A stretch of DNA of 33,044 nucleotides, taken from positions 1 to 33,044 of the forward strand of contig JAZQJG010000063.1 of assembly GCA_045541535.1 (NCBI GenBank), read 5' to 3'. Of this stretch, positions 1-9,180 are shown piece after piece (position 1 is the first letter of the stretch; each line of letters begins with the position of its first letter). The notes below the pieces were generated by a model. It worked only from the letters and a program-made list of their open reading frames with translations. It had not been told where the DNA came from and ran no database searches. The stretch comes from Firm-08 sp045541535 (lineage in GTDB: Bacteria > Bacillota > Clostridia > Oscillospirales > QAKW01). Both the position numbers and the translations under genes were made by a program.

Positions 1-201
1 GATGCGATCTCGTCGGCGTACATGGGTACGGTAGAGAGCGTAGCGGCGGAAAACAGTGAATCCCTTGCAACGCAAGGGAAAGAAGGAATTGCTTTGATGA
101 CTTTCCATTATTAATAACGGCTTGTGTTTATTATGACTCCACAAACCATTTTTCTTTTGATTCTCTTTTCACTGTGATGAAACGACTTTTTTGACAGTCT
201 G
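1..201. other. Left edge, no supported gene
   Basis: A plus-strand frame is open from base 1 to a TAA at 112-114 and encodes 37 residues. It could be the end of a gene that begins outside the window, but I recognise no family, and the other two forward frames close quickly. The rest of the stretch is AT-rich and shows no RNA gene or clear promoter. Confidence 0.3.
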
Positions 202-236
202 AAAAGGTGTTTGCCCTTTGGGGCAAACACCTTTTT
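202..236 (-). terminator. Terminator of the EEP lipoprotein gene
   Basis: A perfect 12-bp stem (205-216 with 221-232, arm AGGTGTTTGCCC) has a four-base loop and A/T tracts on both sides, so it can work in either direction. It starts two bases after the stop codon of the minus-strand gene at 238. Confidence 0.9.
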
Positions 237-237
237 G

Positions 238-1425
238 TTATTCTCTGTAAGCGTTGGAGCAATAGGCGATGACAGCGAAGTGATCGCTGGGGCTGTATTG
301 CAGGTTACGGTTGCTGACGGGAGGCTTGGTCACGCCGGCAGGTTCATAAGTATCTTCGCACCGATAGTAGCGATAGCAATCCTGAATCTCGCCGTTGATG
401 AGCACGTGGTCAATGCCGGAGTTGGCATTGGAGCCTTGGGAAACGTCACGGGTGGAAACGAACTTACCCTTGGTCATATTGCCGAAGGCGGTGGAAGAGG
501 TGTTGTGGTTATAGTCACCGGTGGCATACAAGGCCATATCCTCTTTACAATTGGCGTACCAGAACTGATAGAGCTCGTTGGCCTGTTGGGCGCGCAGGGC
601 GTCGCCGGCGTTGACGTCCTTGTTGGGGTTGATGGACATATGGGTGTTGGTCATCAGAATGGTGATGCGCTCTTTCTTATCATAGAGTTTGACCCACTGA
701 AAATGGCGGCCGGAATCGTTATTATACACACGGGCGCCGTAGTCCTTGAGCTCAAAGCGATCCTTTTTCCAAAAGATCAGCAGGCCGGAGGCGATGGTGT
801 AATCACTGACCTTGACGGTACTGCCCGCCTTGGTCTTGGAATCCATCAGGCCGCTGCAGGCGTAGCCTTCTTTGGCCAGGTTGGTGGTCAGGTAGGTGTA
901 CATATCGTAGTTCTCGGTAGCGCTACCCTTGCGCACCACCTCCTGACAGCCCAGCAGATCGGGGTTGTACTTGGTAATGGTGTCCAACACCCAGGGGGCG
1001 CGGGTCTGGGGGTGGGCAAAGGCGGTACTGCCGCCGGTGTTATAAGCCAACACGTTGAAGGTCATACAGGTGGTGGTATAATCGGGAATCTCTTCCTCCG
1101 GCTCCTGTTCGGGCTGTTGCTCCGGCTCGGGCTCGGGAGTCGGGGCGGGCTGCTCCGGCTGGGTATTACCGGTACCCGGAGTGGTGGGGGTTTCGGGCTT
1201 GTTATCCTCCGGCTTTGTCTCCGGCTCCGAAGAGGTATCGGGGGTGGTGTTCGTCCCCTCCTCCTCACCGGCGGGCGGCACGGCATCCGGTCCCGTGGTA
1301 TCATCGGTATCTTCAATCACCGGCACGTTGGTATTGGGAGCAATATCCTCCTCGGCGGCCGGCGCGCAGGCGCTGAGCAACAGCACCAGCATCAGGCAAA
1401 GGGCTATGATTCTTTTCATTTTCAA
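238..1425 (-). CDS. Endonuclease/exonuclease/phosphatase-family lipoprotein
   Basis: This 395-residue protein is predicted to be a surface-anchored metal-dependent phosphodiesterase or nuclease. A lipoprotein signal peptide ends at Cys20 (LLSAC). Residues about 21-115 form a Pro/Glu/Thr-rich wall-spanning linker. The rest is an EEP (DNase I-like) domain with the expected motifs: Asn124 in FNVL, Glu162 in GCQE, Asn260-His262 in NTH, Asp304/Asn306 in GDYN, Asp339-His340 in GIDH and Asp381-His382 in SDH. All catalytic positions appear intact, so it should be active, but the substrate (nucleic acid, phospholipid or sugar phosphate) cannot be told from sequence. The start is the ATG eight bases after AGGAGG. 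It has its own promoter and terminator, so it is a single-gene unit downstream of the PHP operon. Confidence 0.88.
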   Translation of the reverse strand: MKMKRIIALCLMLVLLLSACAPAAEEDIAPNTNVPVIEDTDDTTGPDAVPPAGEEEGTNTTPDTSSEPETKPEDNKPETPTTPGTGNTQPEQPAPTPEPEPEQQPEQEPEEEIPDYTTTCMTFNVLAYNTGGSTAFAHPQTRAPWVLDTITKYNPDLLGCQEVVRKGSATENYDMYTYLTTNLAKEGYACSGLMDSKTKAGSTVKVSDYTIASGLLIFWKKDRFELKDYGARVYNNDSGRHFQWVKLYDKKERITILMTNTHMSINPNKDVNAGDALRAQQANELYQFWYANCKEDMALYATGDYNHNTSSTAFGNMTKGKFVSTRDVSQGSNANSGIDHVLINGEIQDCYRYYRCEDTYEPAGVTKPPVSNRNLQYSPSDHFAVIAYCSNAYRE

Positions 1426-1448
1426 GTCCTCCTACTTCCATTTCTTCC

Positions 1449-1477
1449 ATTGTACCACACACATTGCAAAATGAAAA
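1449..1477 (-). promoter_or_regulatory. Promoter of the EEP lipoprotein gene
   Basis: On the minus strand, TTTTCA (1472-1477) and TACAAT (1449-1454) are 17 bases apart, about 25 bases before the start codon. The -10 context GTGGTACAATG also occurs in the promoter at 3585-3613. Between this promoter and the upstream terminator lies a small inverted repeat (TTTTTGAC/GTCAAAAA, about 1496-1514) of unknown role. Confidence 0.6.
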
Positions 1478-1541
1478 GAAGAATTTTAAATAGAGATTTT
1501 TGACAAAGTCAAAAACCCGTCCATAACGATTCACTAAAAAA

Positions 1542-1575
1542 AGGTGTTTGCTCCAAGAAGAGCAAACACCTTTTT
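1542..1575 (-). terminator. Terminator of the PHP operon
   Basis: A 12-bp perfect stem, AGGTGTTTGCTC (1542-1553) with its complement at 1560-1571, is flanked by A and T tracts four bases beyond the PHP stop codon. The outer ten bases of the arm match the terminator at 202-236. Confidence 0.9.
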
Positions 1576-1578
1576 GAT

Positions 1579-2994
1579 TTATTCGTGTCTTACGTTGGAG
1601 CCGTAAACGTAGAGTTTACTGCCGCTGGTTTCCGGTCCCAGGGTACGCTGGGTTTGGCGCAGGGCGTCCAGGCGGGCCAGGGTTTCGGCGGAAAGGGTGG
1701 GTGCGGGGGTCCGGCCAAAGAATTGTTTGTAGAAGTTCTCCACAGATGGGGCCAAAGCGGAAAGGGCCTCTGCCACCGGCTCACCCCAGACGTGACGGCG
1801 CATCAGGATGCCCTCGCCCACGCACAGTCTCCAGGTTTCGTTGAAGTAATGCTCGTAAAGGAAGCGGGCGTAGGCCGTCAGCCGGAAGGAGGGGCTGTAG
1901 GCACGGAACTCGTTGGCGTTGCTGATGGGCACCTCCACGGCAATACTGTTGCCGGCCAGAATGGCGGCCTTCACCGCCTCGGGGGTGTTATCCTCCGCCA
2001 AGACAATGGTAAAGGCGCGGCCGAAGTAATTTTCGCCGTCGTGATTGTGGCAGTCGGAGCTGGCCACCACGGGAATGGAGTTGCCCTTCAGCATCTGCTC
2101 CTGCCACAGGGCGTTTTGCAGATTGTCCTCATGGCAATAGCCGCCGTTAAACAGTTCAAACACGTCGAAGATCTTGGCATCAAACAGAAGGTTGCAAAAA
2201 TCCTCGGAAATATTGTAATGATCGGGTTTCCAGAAGGGGTGGGCAAAGATGGCGATGCCGCCTACCTCGTGGATGGCGTTACAGGCCCAGATGGCGGAGG
2301 CAAAGCGATAGCGGTAGAGCTCGTCCACCTCGGGAAGGGTTTTTTCAATCTCGGCCACCTCCGCCTGAAACTGCTCGGGATGGTGAATATACCGTTCACA
2401 CACGCTTGCGGCGCCGCCGATATGCACGATATGCACGCCGGAGCCGGGGGTGTGTACCTCCTCGCCCGTCATCATACATATTCCAAGGTCCACGCCCTCA
2501 AACCACGCCTTCTGGGAAATGGAGGGGAACATTCTGTTATGATCGGTGAGGGCGTATACGTCAAAGCCCTCCTCCCGATAATTGGAGGGGACCATCGGGA
2601 CGCCGTCGACGCCGTCGGAGTAATACGAATGGGTATGGAAATCACCCTTCAGGGGGCGCAGGCCGAACAAGTCCTCTTTCACGGCGTACATGGCCACCAT
2701 CGTGCCCTTACCGTTCTCTCCTTTTTCACGGAAGCGCAGAGAATATTCCTGTTCTCGGGTGGCCGTCAAGCGCACCTTCAGGCACCCGTCAACCACCTGA
2801 CAGGGCAGGTCGTAGGGCGGCAGGGGCGCGTGATAATCCAACTGATCCTCCCGCAGGCCGAAGACCGCCGCCTCATACTCCTTTTCCGCAGAAAAGTGAT
2901 AGGCCAGATCTCTGGGATATACGGTGATCTCGGTATCCTTTCCCACGCAGACCACGCTGGGATAACACATAAAACGAACGTGTGCATTACGCAT
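1579..2994 (-). CDS. PHP-domain metal-dependent phosphoesterase
   Basis: This 471-residue cytoplasmic protein has an N-terminal beta-rich extension of about 115 residues and then a PHP (polymerase and histidinol phosphatase) domain. Visible metal-binding motifs are DFHTHSYYSDG (about 118-128), LTDHN (149-153), GEEVH (177-181), an AHP motif near 256 and SSDCHNH near 317. These match the family's trinuclear metal site, so hydrolytic activity on a phosphoester is likely. The substrate is unknown; stand-alone PHP proteins act on nucleotides, small phosphates or nucleic acids. There is no signal peptide. The start follows GGGAGG by a normal gap. It lies 18 bases behind the membrane protein gene and should be cotranscribed with it. 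Confidence 0.85.
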   Translation of the reverse strand: MRNAHVRFMCYPSVVCVGKDTEITVYPRDLAYHFSAEKEYEAAVFGLREDQLDYHAPLPPYDLPCQVVDGCLKVRLTATREQEYSLRFREKGENGKGTMVAMYAVKEDLFGLRPLKGDFHTHSYYSDGVDGVPMVPSNYREEGFDVYALTDHNRMFPSISQKAWFEGVDLGICMMTGEEVHTPGSGVHIVHIGGAASVCERYIHHPEQFQAEVAEIEKTLPEVDELYRYRFASAIWACNAIHEVGGIAIFAHPFWKPDHYNISEDFCNLLFDAKIFDVFELFNGGYCHEDNLQNALWQEQMLKGNSIPVVASSDCHNHDGENYFGRAFTIVLAEDNTPEAVKAAILAGNSIAVEVPISNANEFRAYSPSFRLTAYARFLYEHYFNETWRLCVGEGILMRRHVWGEPVAEALSALAPSVENFYKQFFGRTPAPTLSAETLARLDALRQTQRTLGPETSGSKLYVYGSNVRHE

Positions 2995-3012
2995 AACAAA
3001 TCCTCCCGATTT

Positions 3013-3552
3013 TTACAAAGCGTGGGGTACGAAGATATAGGGCAACCCACACAGCTTTAACAGCAAAATAATGGCAAAGGGCAACAGCACCGAAAGCGGA
3101 AAAAACCATAGAGGATTCAATCGGCGGAAGGTGGCGTCCACCGTTTTCTTTTGTTCCAGCTGTTCCTCCACCGTAAGGTCTGCAAACATCTCCCCCCGCA
3201 CCTGTCGCAGCGGCGGGTACAAGCCCCAACAGCCGTCCTTTTCTTCAAAATAAATATGCTTTTGAATGCCACGGGCGGCCAGGAAAAAGAGGAAGGAGAA
3301 AAACACGCTCACCGGCAAAGCCACGTACCAGAAAAACAGGCTATACACCGCCGTATTGATCACCAGCGTCAGCCCCGTGACCTCCAGACTCAAAAACGGG
3401 GCGTGATGGATATCATATCCCAGCGGCGTGCGGCGAATGATCTGGGTGATCAGCACAAACAGCACCCCCACCACCACGCAGGGCCAGCAGATCTTCCCCG
3501 CCATGCCCTGCACGTCCCAGGGCAGGTAGGTCCATTCAATGGCATTGTTCAT
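3013..3552 (-). CDS. Hypothetical four-helix membrane protein
   Basis: I do not recognise a family for this 179-residue protein. It has about four hydrophobic segments: near residues 20-38, 52-72, 73-90 and 148-172. A charged cytoplasmic-looking loop with an EEQLEQKK stretch sits before the last one. The chosen ATG (3552) follows GAGGAGG by a normal spacing; an in-frame ATG 18 bases upstream lies in front of that ribosome binding site and is unlikely. It is the first gene of an operon with the PHP protein, so a link to the PHP substrate is possible but unproven. Confidence 0.75.
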   Translation of the reverse strand: MNNAIEWTYLPWDVQGMAGKICWPCVVVGVLFVLITQIIRRTPLGYDIHHAPFLSLEVTGLTLVINTAVYSLFFWYVALPVSVFFSFLFFLAARGIQKHIYFEEKDGCWGLYPPLRQVRGEMFADLTVEEQLEQKKTVDATFRRLNPLWFFPLSVLLPFAIILLLKLCGLPYIFVPHAL

Positions 3553-3584
3553 GGGCGTTTCCCTCCTCAAAATTACGTACTGTC

Positions 3585-3613
3585 ATTGTACCACCTCCGT
3601 CGCAAAAAGTCAA
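3585..3613 (-). promoter_or_regulatory. Promoter of the membrane protein-PHP operon
   Basis: On the minus strand TTGACT (3608-3613) and TACAAT (3585-3590) are separated by exactly 17 bases, a near-consensus sigma-A promoter. The -10 lies about 33 bases before the start codon. Confidence 0.8.
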
Positions 3614-3623
3614 CGGGCGGGGA

Positions 3624-3787
3624 GTCCCCGCCGACGATTCGATTGCATTAGCGGGCACCCATCATCGGTGCGCGAACGCAAGATCAGACAGAGCCCACGC
3701 AGTGGGTCCCCGCCGACGATTCGATTGCATTAGCGGGCACCCGTTATTGGTGCGCGAACGCAAGATCAGACAGAACCCACGTTGTAG
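3624..3787. repeat. 82-bp tandem duplication
   Basis: Two copies (3624-3705 and 3706-3787) run head to tail with only a few differences. Each starts with GTCCCCGCCGACGATTCG and ends near CAGACAG[A/G][A/G]CCCACG. A short internal inverted repeat (GCACC/GGTGC) lies inside each copy. No open frame across it looks coding. It fills much of the gap between the membrane protein promoter and the SLH gene terminator. Confidence 0.85.
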
Positions 3788-3860
3788 GGGCGGCAACCTG
3801 CCGCCCGACTTCGGTGCGGTAGTAAGGGCGGCAACCTGCCGCCCGACTTCGGTGTGGTAG
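3785..3860. repeat. 38-bp hairpin repeat, two copies
   Basis: Two 38-bp units (3785-3822 and 3823-3860) each carry the hairpin GGGCGGCA-ACC-TGCCGCCC followed by CGACTTCGGTG. They abut the 82-bp repeat directly. The compact GC-rich palindrome is typical of REP-like elements. From 3861 to 3960 I see only AT-rich sequence with no gene. Confidence 0.85.
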
Positions 3861-3960
3861 CCTGTTTTACAGTGGTTTGTTCTTTTGTCATCTTACCAAT
3901 TCTTATCCATGGGCTTTTGGCGCCGCCAAAAGACTACCACAATTGTTCATTGTTCACTTA

Positions 3961-3992
3961 AAAGAGCGGTGCCGATGACGGCACCGCTCTTT
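3961..3992 (-). terminator. Terminator of the SLH protein gene
   Basis: A perfect 13-bp stem, AAAGAGCGGTGCC with its complement (3961-3973 and 3980-3992), has a six-base loop and starts ten bases after the stop codon of the minus-strand gene. The T tract is short on the minus strand. Confidence 0.8.
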
Positions 3993-4002
3993 GGTGTTTC
4001 GT

Positions 4003-7000
4003 TTAGATCAAACTCATCAGATCATCCAGCACGCCCATATTGGTGAGCAGCTTGGTCATAATGGTGGCAACCTCGGCACGAGTAGCCTTACCCTTGGGAT
4101 CAAAGCGGTTGTCCTCTCTACCGGTGATGATACCGGCCTTCTGACAAGCCTTGACGTAGGGTTTGGCCCAGCCGGAAATCGCCTTTTCATCAGCAAAGGT
4201 CTTTTCGGCGGCAACCTCGTCCAGCGTGATTTGGGACTGGTCGCAGAAAGCGATCACCATCTTACAGATCTGCTCACGGGTGATGGGTGCGTTGGGAGCA
4301 AAGGTGTAATAATCCATACCGTGTACGATACCGTTCTCTACAGCCCAGGCAACGTAACCGGTGTACCAGGTGCCCTTCTTAACGTCGGTGAAGCGGGTGG
4401 TCACGTCGTGATCCACAGCCACGCCTTCCAGACGGCCCAGAACGGTCACGAACATAGCGCGGGTCATGGGCATATTGGGGGAGAAGGTGTTTTCGCTGGT
4501 ACCGGCGAACAAGCCGAACCATACAACGGTGTCAATGGCGCCGTTTTTAACAAACCAATCGTTAAGGCCAACGTCCTCAAACTTCTTGACAGCAACACTC
4601 TCAATAACGACCAGTTCGATCTGACTGTCAATTACCAGGCCGCAAACGGTGCAGACGTAAGCCTTGATGCCGATGGATCCGTTTTCGGAGGGCAGAATAT
4701 CAATCCACTCGCCAACGTGGGCGGGCTCGCTGTATCTGGTCTCCATTACGGTTCCACATTCGGTACAAGTGATCTGCTCCTCGCCTCTGCTGTCGCAGGT
4801 GGGCTCGGCAACAACCGTCCACTTGCCGGGGGTGTGCAGTTTTTGTGCGATAACTTCCGTCTTGGGCTCACCACAAACCACGCAAGCATACTCGGTGTAG
4901 CCGGCGGCGGTACAGGTGGCCTCTTCAACGTAAGTGACCTCAAAGGCGTGAGCCTTCTTGGCAATGGGCTTGCTCTCCAGCGTGCAATCGCAACGGCCGC
5001 AGAGTCTGGCGCGTTCGCCGTCCTCGGTACAGCTGGGATCCTTCAGGTTGGTCCAATAACCCTCGTCGTGACCGTAGGCGGGGGAAATATCTTCCTCCAT
5101 CCGCAGACCGCAGGAGAAGATACAGGTCTTCACTCTAACGCCGTCCTCGGTACAGGAGGCCTCGGTCTCAATGATCCAATCGGAAGCGATATGATCGCTG
5201 ATGGGCAGGTCAACACGCTGCAGCACCTCGCCGCAAGCGGTACAGGACAGGATCTCGTAACCGGCGGACTGACAGGTGGCAGGAACACCGGTGGTTTCGG
5301 TCTCCAGATGGTCGCAGGTACCCTCGGAGAAATCAGCCTTCGTATAATAATAATTAAGGAAGGAAATCGGAACGTTATTGGTGTAAGCGGTAGCGGTGGT
5401 GTTGGTGTTGGGACGGATGGCCGTACCGGCAACCTCCGCATAGTTACCACCCACGTTGATGTTGTTGTGATTCTTTCTGGAAGAAGAGTCGGAGCTGACG
5501 ATCATGGGAACGTCGGCGCTGACGCTGACAAAGCGGTTTTTGTTAATTACGTAGAAATCGCCGTGATCGGTATCCTCCAGCGCAAAGGCCTCGTCGCCGC
5601 CCACAGTCAGGAAGGCCTTGTCGGCGGTGGAAGCGGAAGCGTCACCTTCGTAGACCAGGTTGTTCTCCATGGAGAAGGTGAAGTTGCGCTGATCAGCGCT
5701 CAGGCAGATCACGCCCTCGACGTCGGTAACGGTATCGGCAACGGTGTTCAGGAATACGTTGCCCTGTACACTGATGGTAACGTCGCTGTAGTTGGCGGCG
5801 TATTTGGAATCGCTGTCGGAGAAAGCAAGGTCCAGAGCGGCATTCTTGGTGGCGCCGTCCAGCAGGTTGCCCTCAAAGACGATGGAAGCGGTATGATCGG
5901 TGGCACCGTCTGCCACGTCGGGCAGCAGGAACTTGGCCACACGGCTACCGTCGTCAAAGTAGCTGTTCTGAATGGTGACGTCGCTCAGCGCAATCACAAA
6001 CAGATTGTTCTTGGTCAGGTTGACGGCGCGAACGTTCTCCATCAACAGAGAGCCGGAAACGGCCAGATCGTTGCTGGTGGAGGTATCGCCGAAGCGGAGC
6101 GCCTGATCGGTGCTGACGGCGTCAATCAGAATATTCTTGATTACGAAATCAATGGTGGAGCCGGCTTGGCTCTTGCCGTTGAAGAGACGGCCGGTCTTGT
6201 TGAAGGCCACGCCGTCCAGCGTAAAGCTGTCACAGCCATCAGCCACGGTCCACAGACCGGTGATCACGGATTCCTTGGTCAGATCGCTTCTGACGGCGGT
6301 CCAAACCTTTTCGTCCTGGGTCTTGGCGTTGGGATCAACGCCGGCCTGTGCGCCCTTAACGGTAATATCCTTGGTGAAGGTAACGGCCTCGCTGTAAGTG
6401 CCGGCGGCCAACAGGATGGTACCGCCCTCGGCTACGGCGCGGTGTGCGTCGTTTACGTTGGCGTACAGATTGTAGCCCTTAACAAAGGAATATTCCGTGC
6501 CCTCCACGGTGTACTTTTTCGCAGCACCGGTGGCCAAGCTACCGGCAGTGGCATCTACCATTACGGTAGAAGCATCGGGATAGATGTCGTCGGGCAGTTT
6601 TTCAGGAGTGTTGGAAACGGTGAGGTTGACCTTGTAGAAGGTGCTCATATGAGGCAGAGCGCCCAGGATCATAACGTATACGCTCTTGGTGCCTGCATCA
6701 CAGGTCAGGGTCTCCAGAGCGGCGCCGCCAAAGCCTTCGGCAGAGAAGGTAACGGTGCCGGCGGGAGCGTTGATGGTGAAGGAAGCGTCGTTGATCTTGG
6801 TGCCGGCGGCAACCTTGGCGTTGATCACGTAGGGATCAGCGGCGGTACCCTTGCCGGAAGCGGCCTCGTAGGGGAAGCCGTTGATGTTGGAAATGGCGGG
6901 CTTCTCTTCGCCGATCTTGATGGTAACGTAGGAAACCTTACCGTCATAACCGTACTTGGTGCTACCGATACCGTTCTGGTTGATACCACCCAGCAGATAG

Positions 7001-9180
7001 TGAACGTTGAAAACGTTGTCAAAGTAACCGGCGCCGGAATAACTGGAGCCGGCACCGTAGGAGCCGTGGCCCTCAACGATCTTGCGGCTGTCCATTACCT
7101 CGCCGTCAATGGAGAAGGTGTAAACGTTGTTGCGGCATTCCAGCTTGTAGGTCTGTTCCTTGGTGATGGGACTGCCGGTATAACCTCTCCAGAAATTGTC
7201 GGTGTAAGCGGTGTCACGGAACATTCTCCAACCGGTATCGTTGGTGTGGTACACAAAGATAAAGTTGGGCTGACCGCTGGGATTGGTGGACTTGGCATAA
7301 GCGTCGGAAGAGGAGAGCAGCATAGAGCCGTTGCCTACGCTGGCGCTCTTCCACTCAATGCTCCAATAGCCGTCGCTGTCCAGCATCAGATCACGGGACA
7401 GCTCCAGAGCCGTCTTGCCGGCGAATCCGGAATTGGATTCGGAGGCGGGGGTCAAAGCGATGTCACCTGCTACAGTGGTGGGAACGCCGTTGTCAAAGGT
7501 CCAGCTATATTCCTCGGAATAAATGCTGTTGAAGTCCTCGGAGGTCTCCCCGATCACCTTGATCTTGATGGTGGCGATGGGAGAGGTATTATCAGCACAG
7601 GAGTAGATCTCCATATCACAGGAGGCGCCGGGGGCGGCGGTGGATTTGACAACGAAATCATTTTCGCCATCGTATTCCACGATGTCGTCACCAACGAATT
7701 TATAACCAAAGGTATCGTCGGAGGTCCAGCTGTCGGCGCGGGTGCAATAGTTGTAGAAATCACCCGCTTTTACGTACAGCGTGTCGCCGTCCTTAAAGCC
7801 GATCTGGTTGAAGAAAGCGGTGGCACCGGTGGCGGCCTCGATTACAGCCTTACCGCTGTAGATACGGGCGGCGTTGGCACCGGTGTGCAGACCGTAGTAG
7901 TTTTTACCGGTCTGATTGTAGTGCAACTCGTCATAACGGTAGGTGCCCTCTGCCTGAGAGAAGGTCTGACCGATACGGGAGGCCACAAAATAATCGTCAA
8001 AATCCTCAGCCAGTTTAAACTGAGCGGTACGGGTGGAGGCGGTGATACCCACGGGTCTCCAAGCGACCATCATATCCATACAATAGTCAAAGCCCAGTAC
8101 GTCGGTCATATAGGTACGGAAGGTGTGACTGCCGGGAGTGTAGTTCTTACCAAGGGTGGTAAAGGCATTGGTATTCTTTGTAACGGCAAAACCGTCATAG
8201 TGCTTGCTCCAGTGAGAGCCGACCTCGGCGCAGCCCTGCAGGAAGAAGTAGGAGCGCATACGAACTTCAAAGTTGTTCTGGAAAGAAGTTTTGCTCCACT
8301 CGGCATAGGCGCGCTCATACACACCGTTGATCAGGGCCCAGGTATAGGTGCCCTCGGCGGTGCCGCAACCGGGCACGAAGTAGCCGATACCGGTACCGGA
8401 AATACCGGCGTTCATGATCAAGCTCTTCTCACCGGTCTTTTCATACCAAGCCTTGGCAATACCGGGCTCCACGCCGCCCACGTTGGCCTTACCGTTGTTG
8501 TTGGTCATAGGCTCAATGGTGTTGGTGGTGGCGCTGGCAAACTTACCGGAATAGTAAGCCGTACCCTTGGCCGGCACGATGGAGGTGGCGGCGTCGTTGT
8601 AGTTGTAAGCGGAGTTGGACTGACCGGTCACCATCCAGATACCCAGTACGGCACGAATGGTCTTGGAAATGGTCAGGGTCTTGGTGGCGCTGCCGGTGGT
8701 GGCGGTGATGGTAACGGGAGTGTCGGAAACCTTCACCACGTGGATCTCGCCGTTGCTGCTAACCGTAGCAATACCGGTATTGCTGGAGGAATAGGTAGTG
8801 CCGGCCAGACCGCTGCTCCAGGTGTAATAGTCGTCGTACTGCAGTACGAAGCCCAGGGAAGCGTCCTTCACGAACTTGATGGTGTAGGTGGTGCCGTTTT
8901 TAATAACGGTGGCCTCACCCTCGGTGGCGGTGTCAGGCAACTGGGCCTGATAAACCGTGGCGCCGTCACAGGATACCTGGGGTACTCTGGGACGTCCATC
9001 GGGAATCTTGACGGTAAAGGTATTACCGACAGCAGTGCCTGCTGTCACCGTGTTGTCATCCAGCACGATGCCAAGAGCGCCCAACGTGGTCGCTGCAGAT
9101 GCAGTATTGATGCCGGCGCACAGGGATACCATCAGACAGATGGTCAGTACCCAGCTCAATAAAACCTTGATTTTTCTCAT
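4003..9180 (-). CDS. Large SLH-anchored surface esterase/beta-helix protein
   Basis: This 1725-residue secreted protein should be held on the cell wall by its SLH repeats. A signal peptide covers about 1-30. Residues about 110-172 look like a Big_2 Ig-like domain. Residues about 178-445 resemble the SGNH/sialate O-acetylesterase (SASA) family: the Ser188 motif GQSNS, an LQG block near 314-316 and a DELH pair (Asp417, His420). Residues about 555-760 resemble a laminin-G/concanavalin fold. Residues about 900-1260 look like a right-handed beta-helix. Six repeats of the form C-T-x-x-G...C-x-x-C-G fill 1289-1515, and three SLH repeats fill about 1534-1725. A role in deacetylating or binding a host or dietary glycan is inference. 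The start follows AAAGGAGAG. It is monocistronic, with its own terminator, and contains no TTA, CTA or TCA codon. Confidence 0.85.
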   Translation of the reverse strand: MRKIKVLLSWVLTICLMVSLCAGINTASAATTLGALGIVLDDNTVTAGTAVGNTFTVKIPDGRPRVPQVSCDGATVYQAQLPDTATEGEATVIKNGTTYTIKFVKDASLGFVLQYDDYYTWSSGLAGTTYSSSNTGIATVSSNGEIHVVKVSDTPVTITATTGSATKTLTISKTIRAVLGIWMVTGQSNSAYNYNDAATSIVPAKGTAYYSGKFASATTNTIEPMTNNNGKANVGGVEPGIAKAWYEKTGEKSLIMNAGISGTGIGYFVPGCGTAEGTYTWALINGVYERAYAEWSKTSFQNNFEVRMRSYFFLQGCAEVGSHWSKHYDGFAVTKNTNAFTTLGKNYTPGSHTFRTYMTDVLGFDYCMDMMVAWRPVGITASTRTAQFKLAEDFDDYFVASRIGQTFSQAEGTYRYDELHYNQTGKNYYGLHTGANAARIYSGKAVIEAATGATAFFNQIGFKDGDTLYVKAGDFYNYCTRADSWTSDDTFGYKFVGDDIVEYDGENDFVVKSTAAPGASCDMEIYSCADNTSPIATIKIKVIGETSEDFNSIYSEEYSWTFDNGVPTTVAGDIALTPASESNSGFAGKTALELSRDLMLDSDGYWSIEWKSASVGNGSMLLSSSDAYAKSTNPSGQPNFIFVYHTNDTGWRMFRDTAYTDNFWRGYTGSPITKEQTYKLECRNNVYTFSIDGEVMDSRKIVEGHGSYGAGSSYSGAGYFDNVFNVHYLLGGINQNGIGSTKYGYDGKVSYVTIKIGEEKPAISNINGFPYEAASGKGTAADPYVINAKVAAGTKINDASFTINAPAGTVTFSAEGFGGAALETLTCDAGTKSVYVMILGALPHMSTFYKVNLTVSNTPEKLPDDIYPDASTVMVDATAGSLATGAAKKYTVEGTEYSFVKGYNLYANVNDAHRAVAEGGTILLAAGTYSEAVTFTKDITVKGAQAGVDPNAKTQDEKVWTAVRSDLTKESVITGLWTVADGCDSFTLDGVAFNKTGRLFNGKSQAGSTIDFVIKNILIDAVSTDQALRFGDTSTSNDLAVSGSLLMENVRAVNLTKNNLFVIALSDVTIQNSYFDDGSRVAKFLLPDVADGATDHTASIVFEGNLLDGATKNAALDLAFSDSDSKYAANYSDVTISVQGNVFLNTVADTVTDVEGVICLSADQRNFTFSMENNLVYEGDASASTADKAFLTVGGDEAFALEDTDHGDFYVINKNRFVSVSADVPMIVSSDSSSRKNHNNINVGGNYAEVAGTAIRPNTNTTATAYTNNVPISFLNYYYTKADFSEGTCDHLETETTGVPATCQSAGYEILSCTACGEVLQRVDLPISDHIASDWIIETEASCTEDGVRVKTCIFSCGLRMEEDISPAYGHDEGYWTNLKDPSCTEDGERARLCGRCDCTLESKPIAKKAHAFEVTYVEEATCTAAGYTEYACVVCGEPKTEVIAQKLHTPGKWTVVAEPTCDSRGEEQITCTECGTVMETRYSEPAHVGEWIDILPSENGSIGIKAYVCTVCGLVIDSQIELVVIESVAVKKFEDVGLNDWFVKNGAIDTVVWFGLFAGTSENTFSPNMPMTRAMFVTVLGRLEGVAVDHDVTTRFTDVKKGTWYTGYVAWAVENGIVHGMDYYTFAPNAPITREQICKMVIAFCDQSQITLDEVAAEKTFADEKAISGWAKPYVKACQKAGIITGREDNRFDPKGKATRAEVATIMTKLLTNMGVLDDLMSLI

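Noticed and set aside
3624..3860. Possible CRISPR array
   Set aside because: Only two copies of each unit are present with no unique spacers of constant length, and no cas genes are nearby.
3991..9162. Plus-strand open frame of 1723 codons opposite the SLH gene
   Set aside because: It is rich in Gly, Val and low-complexity runs, has no domains or ribosome binding site, and is in the codon-aligned register explained by codon bias of the real minus-strand gene.
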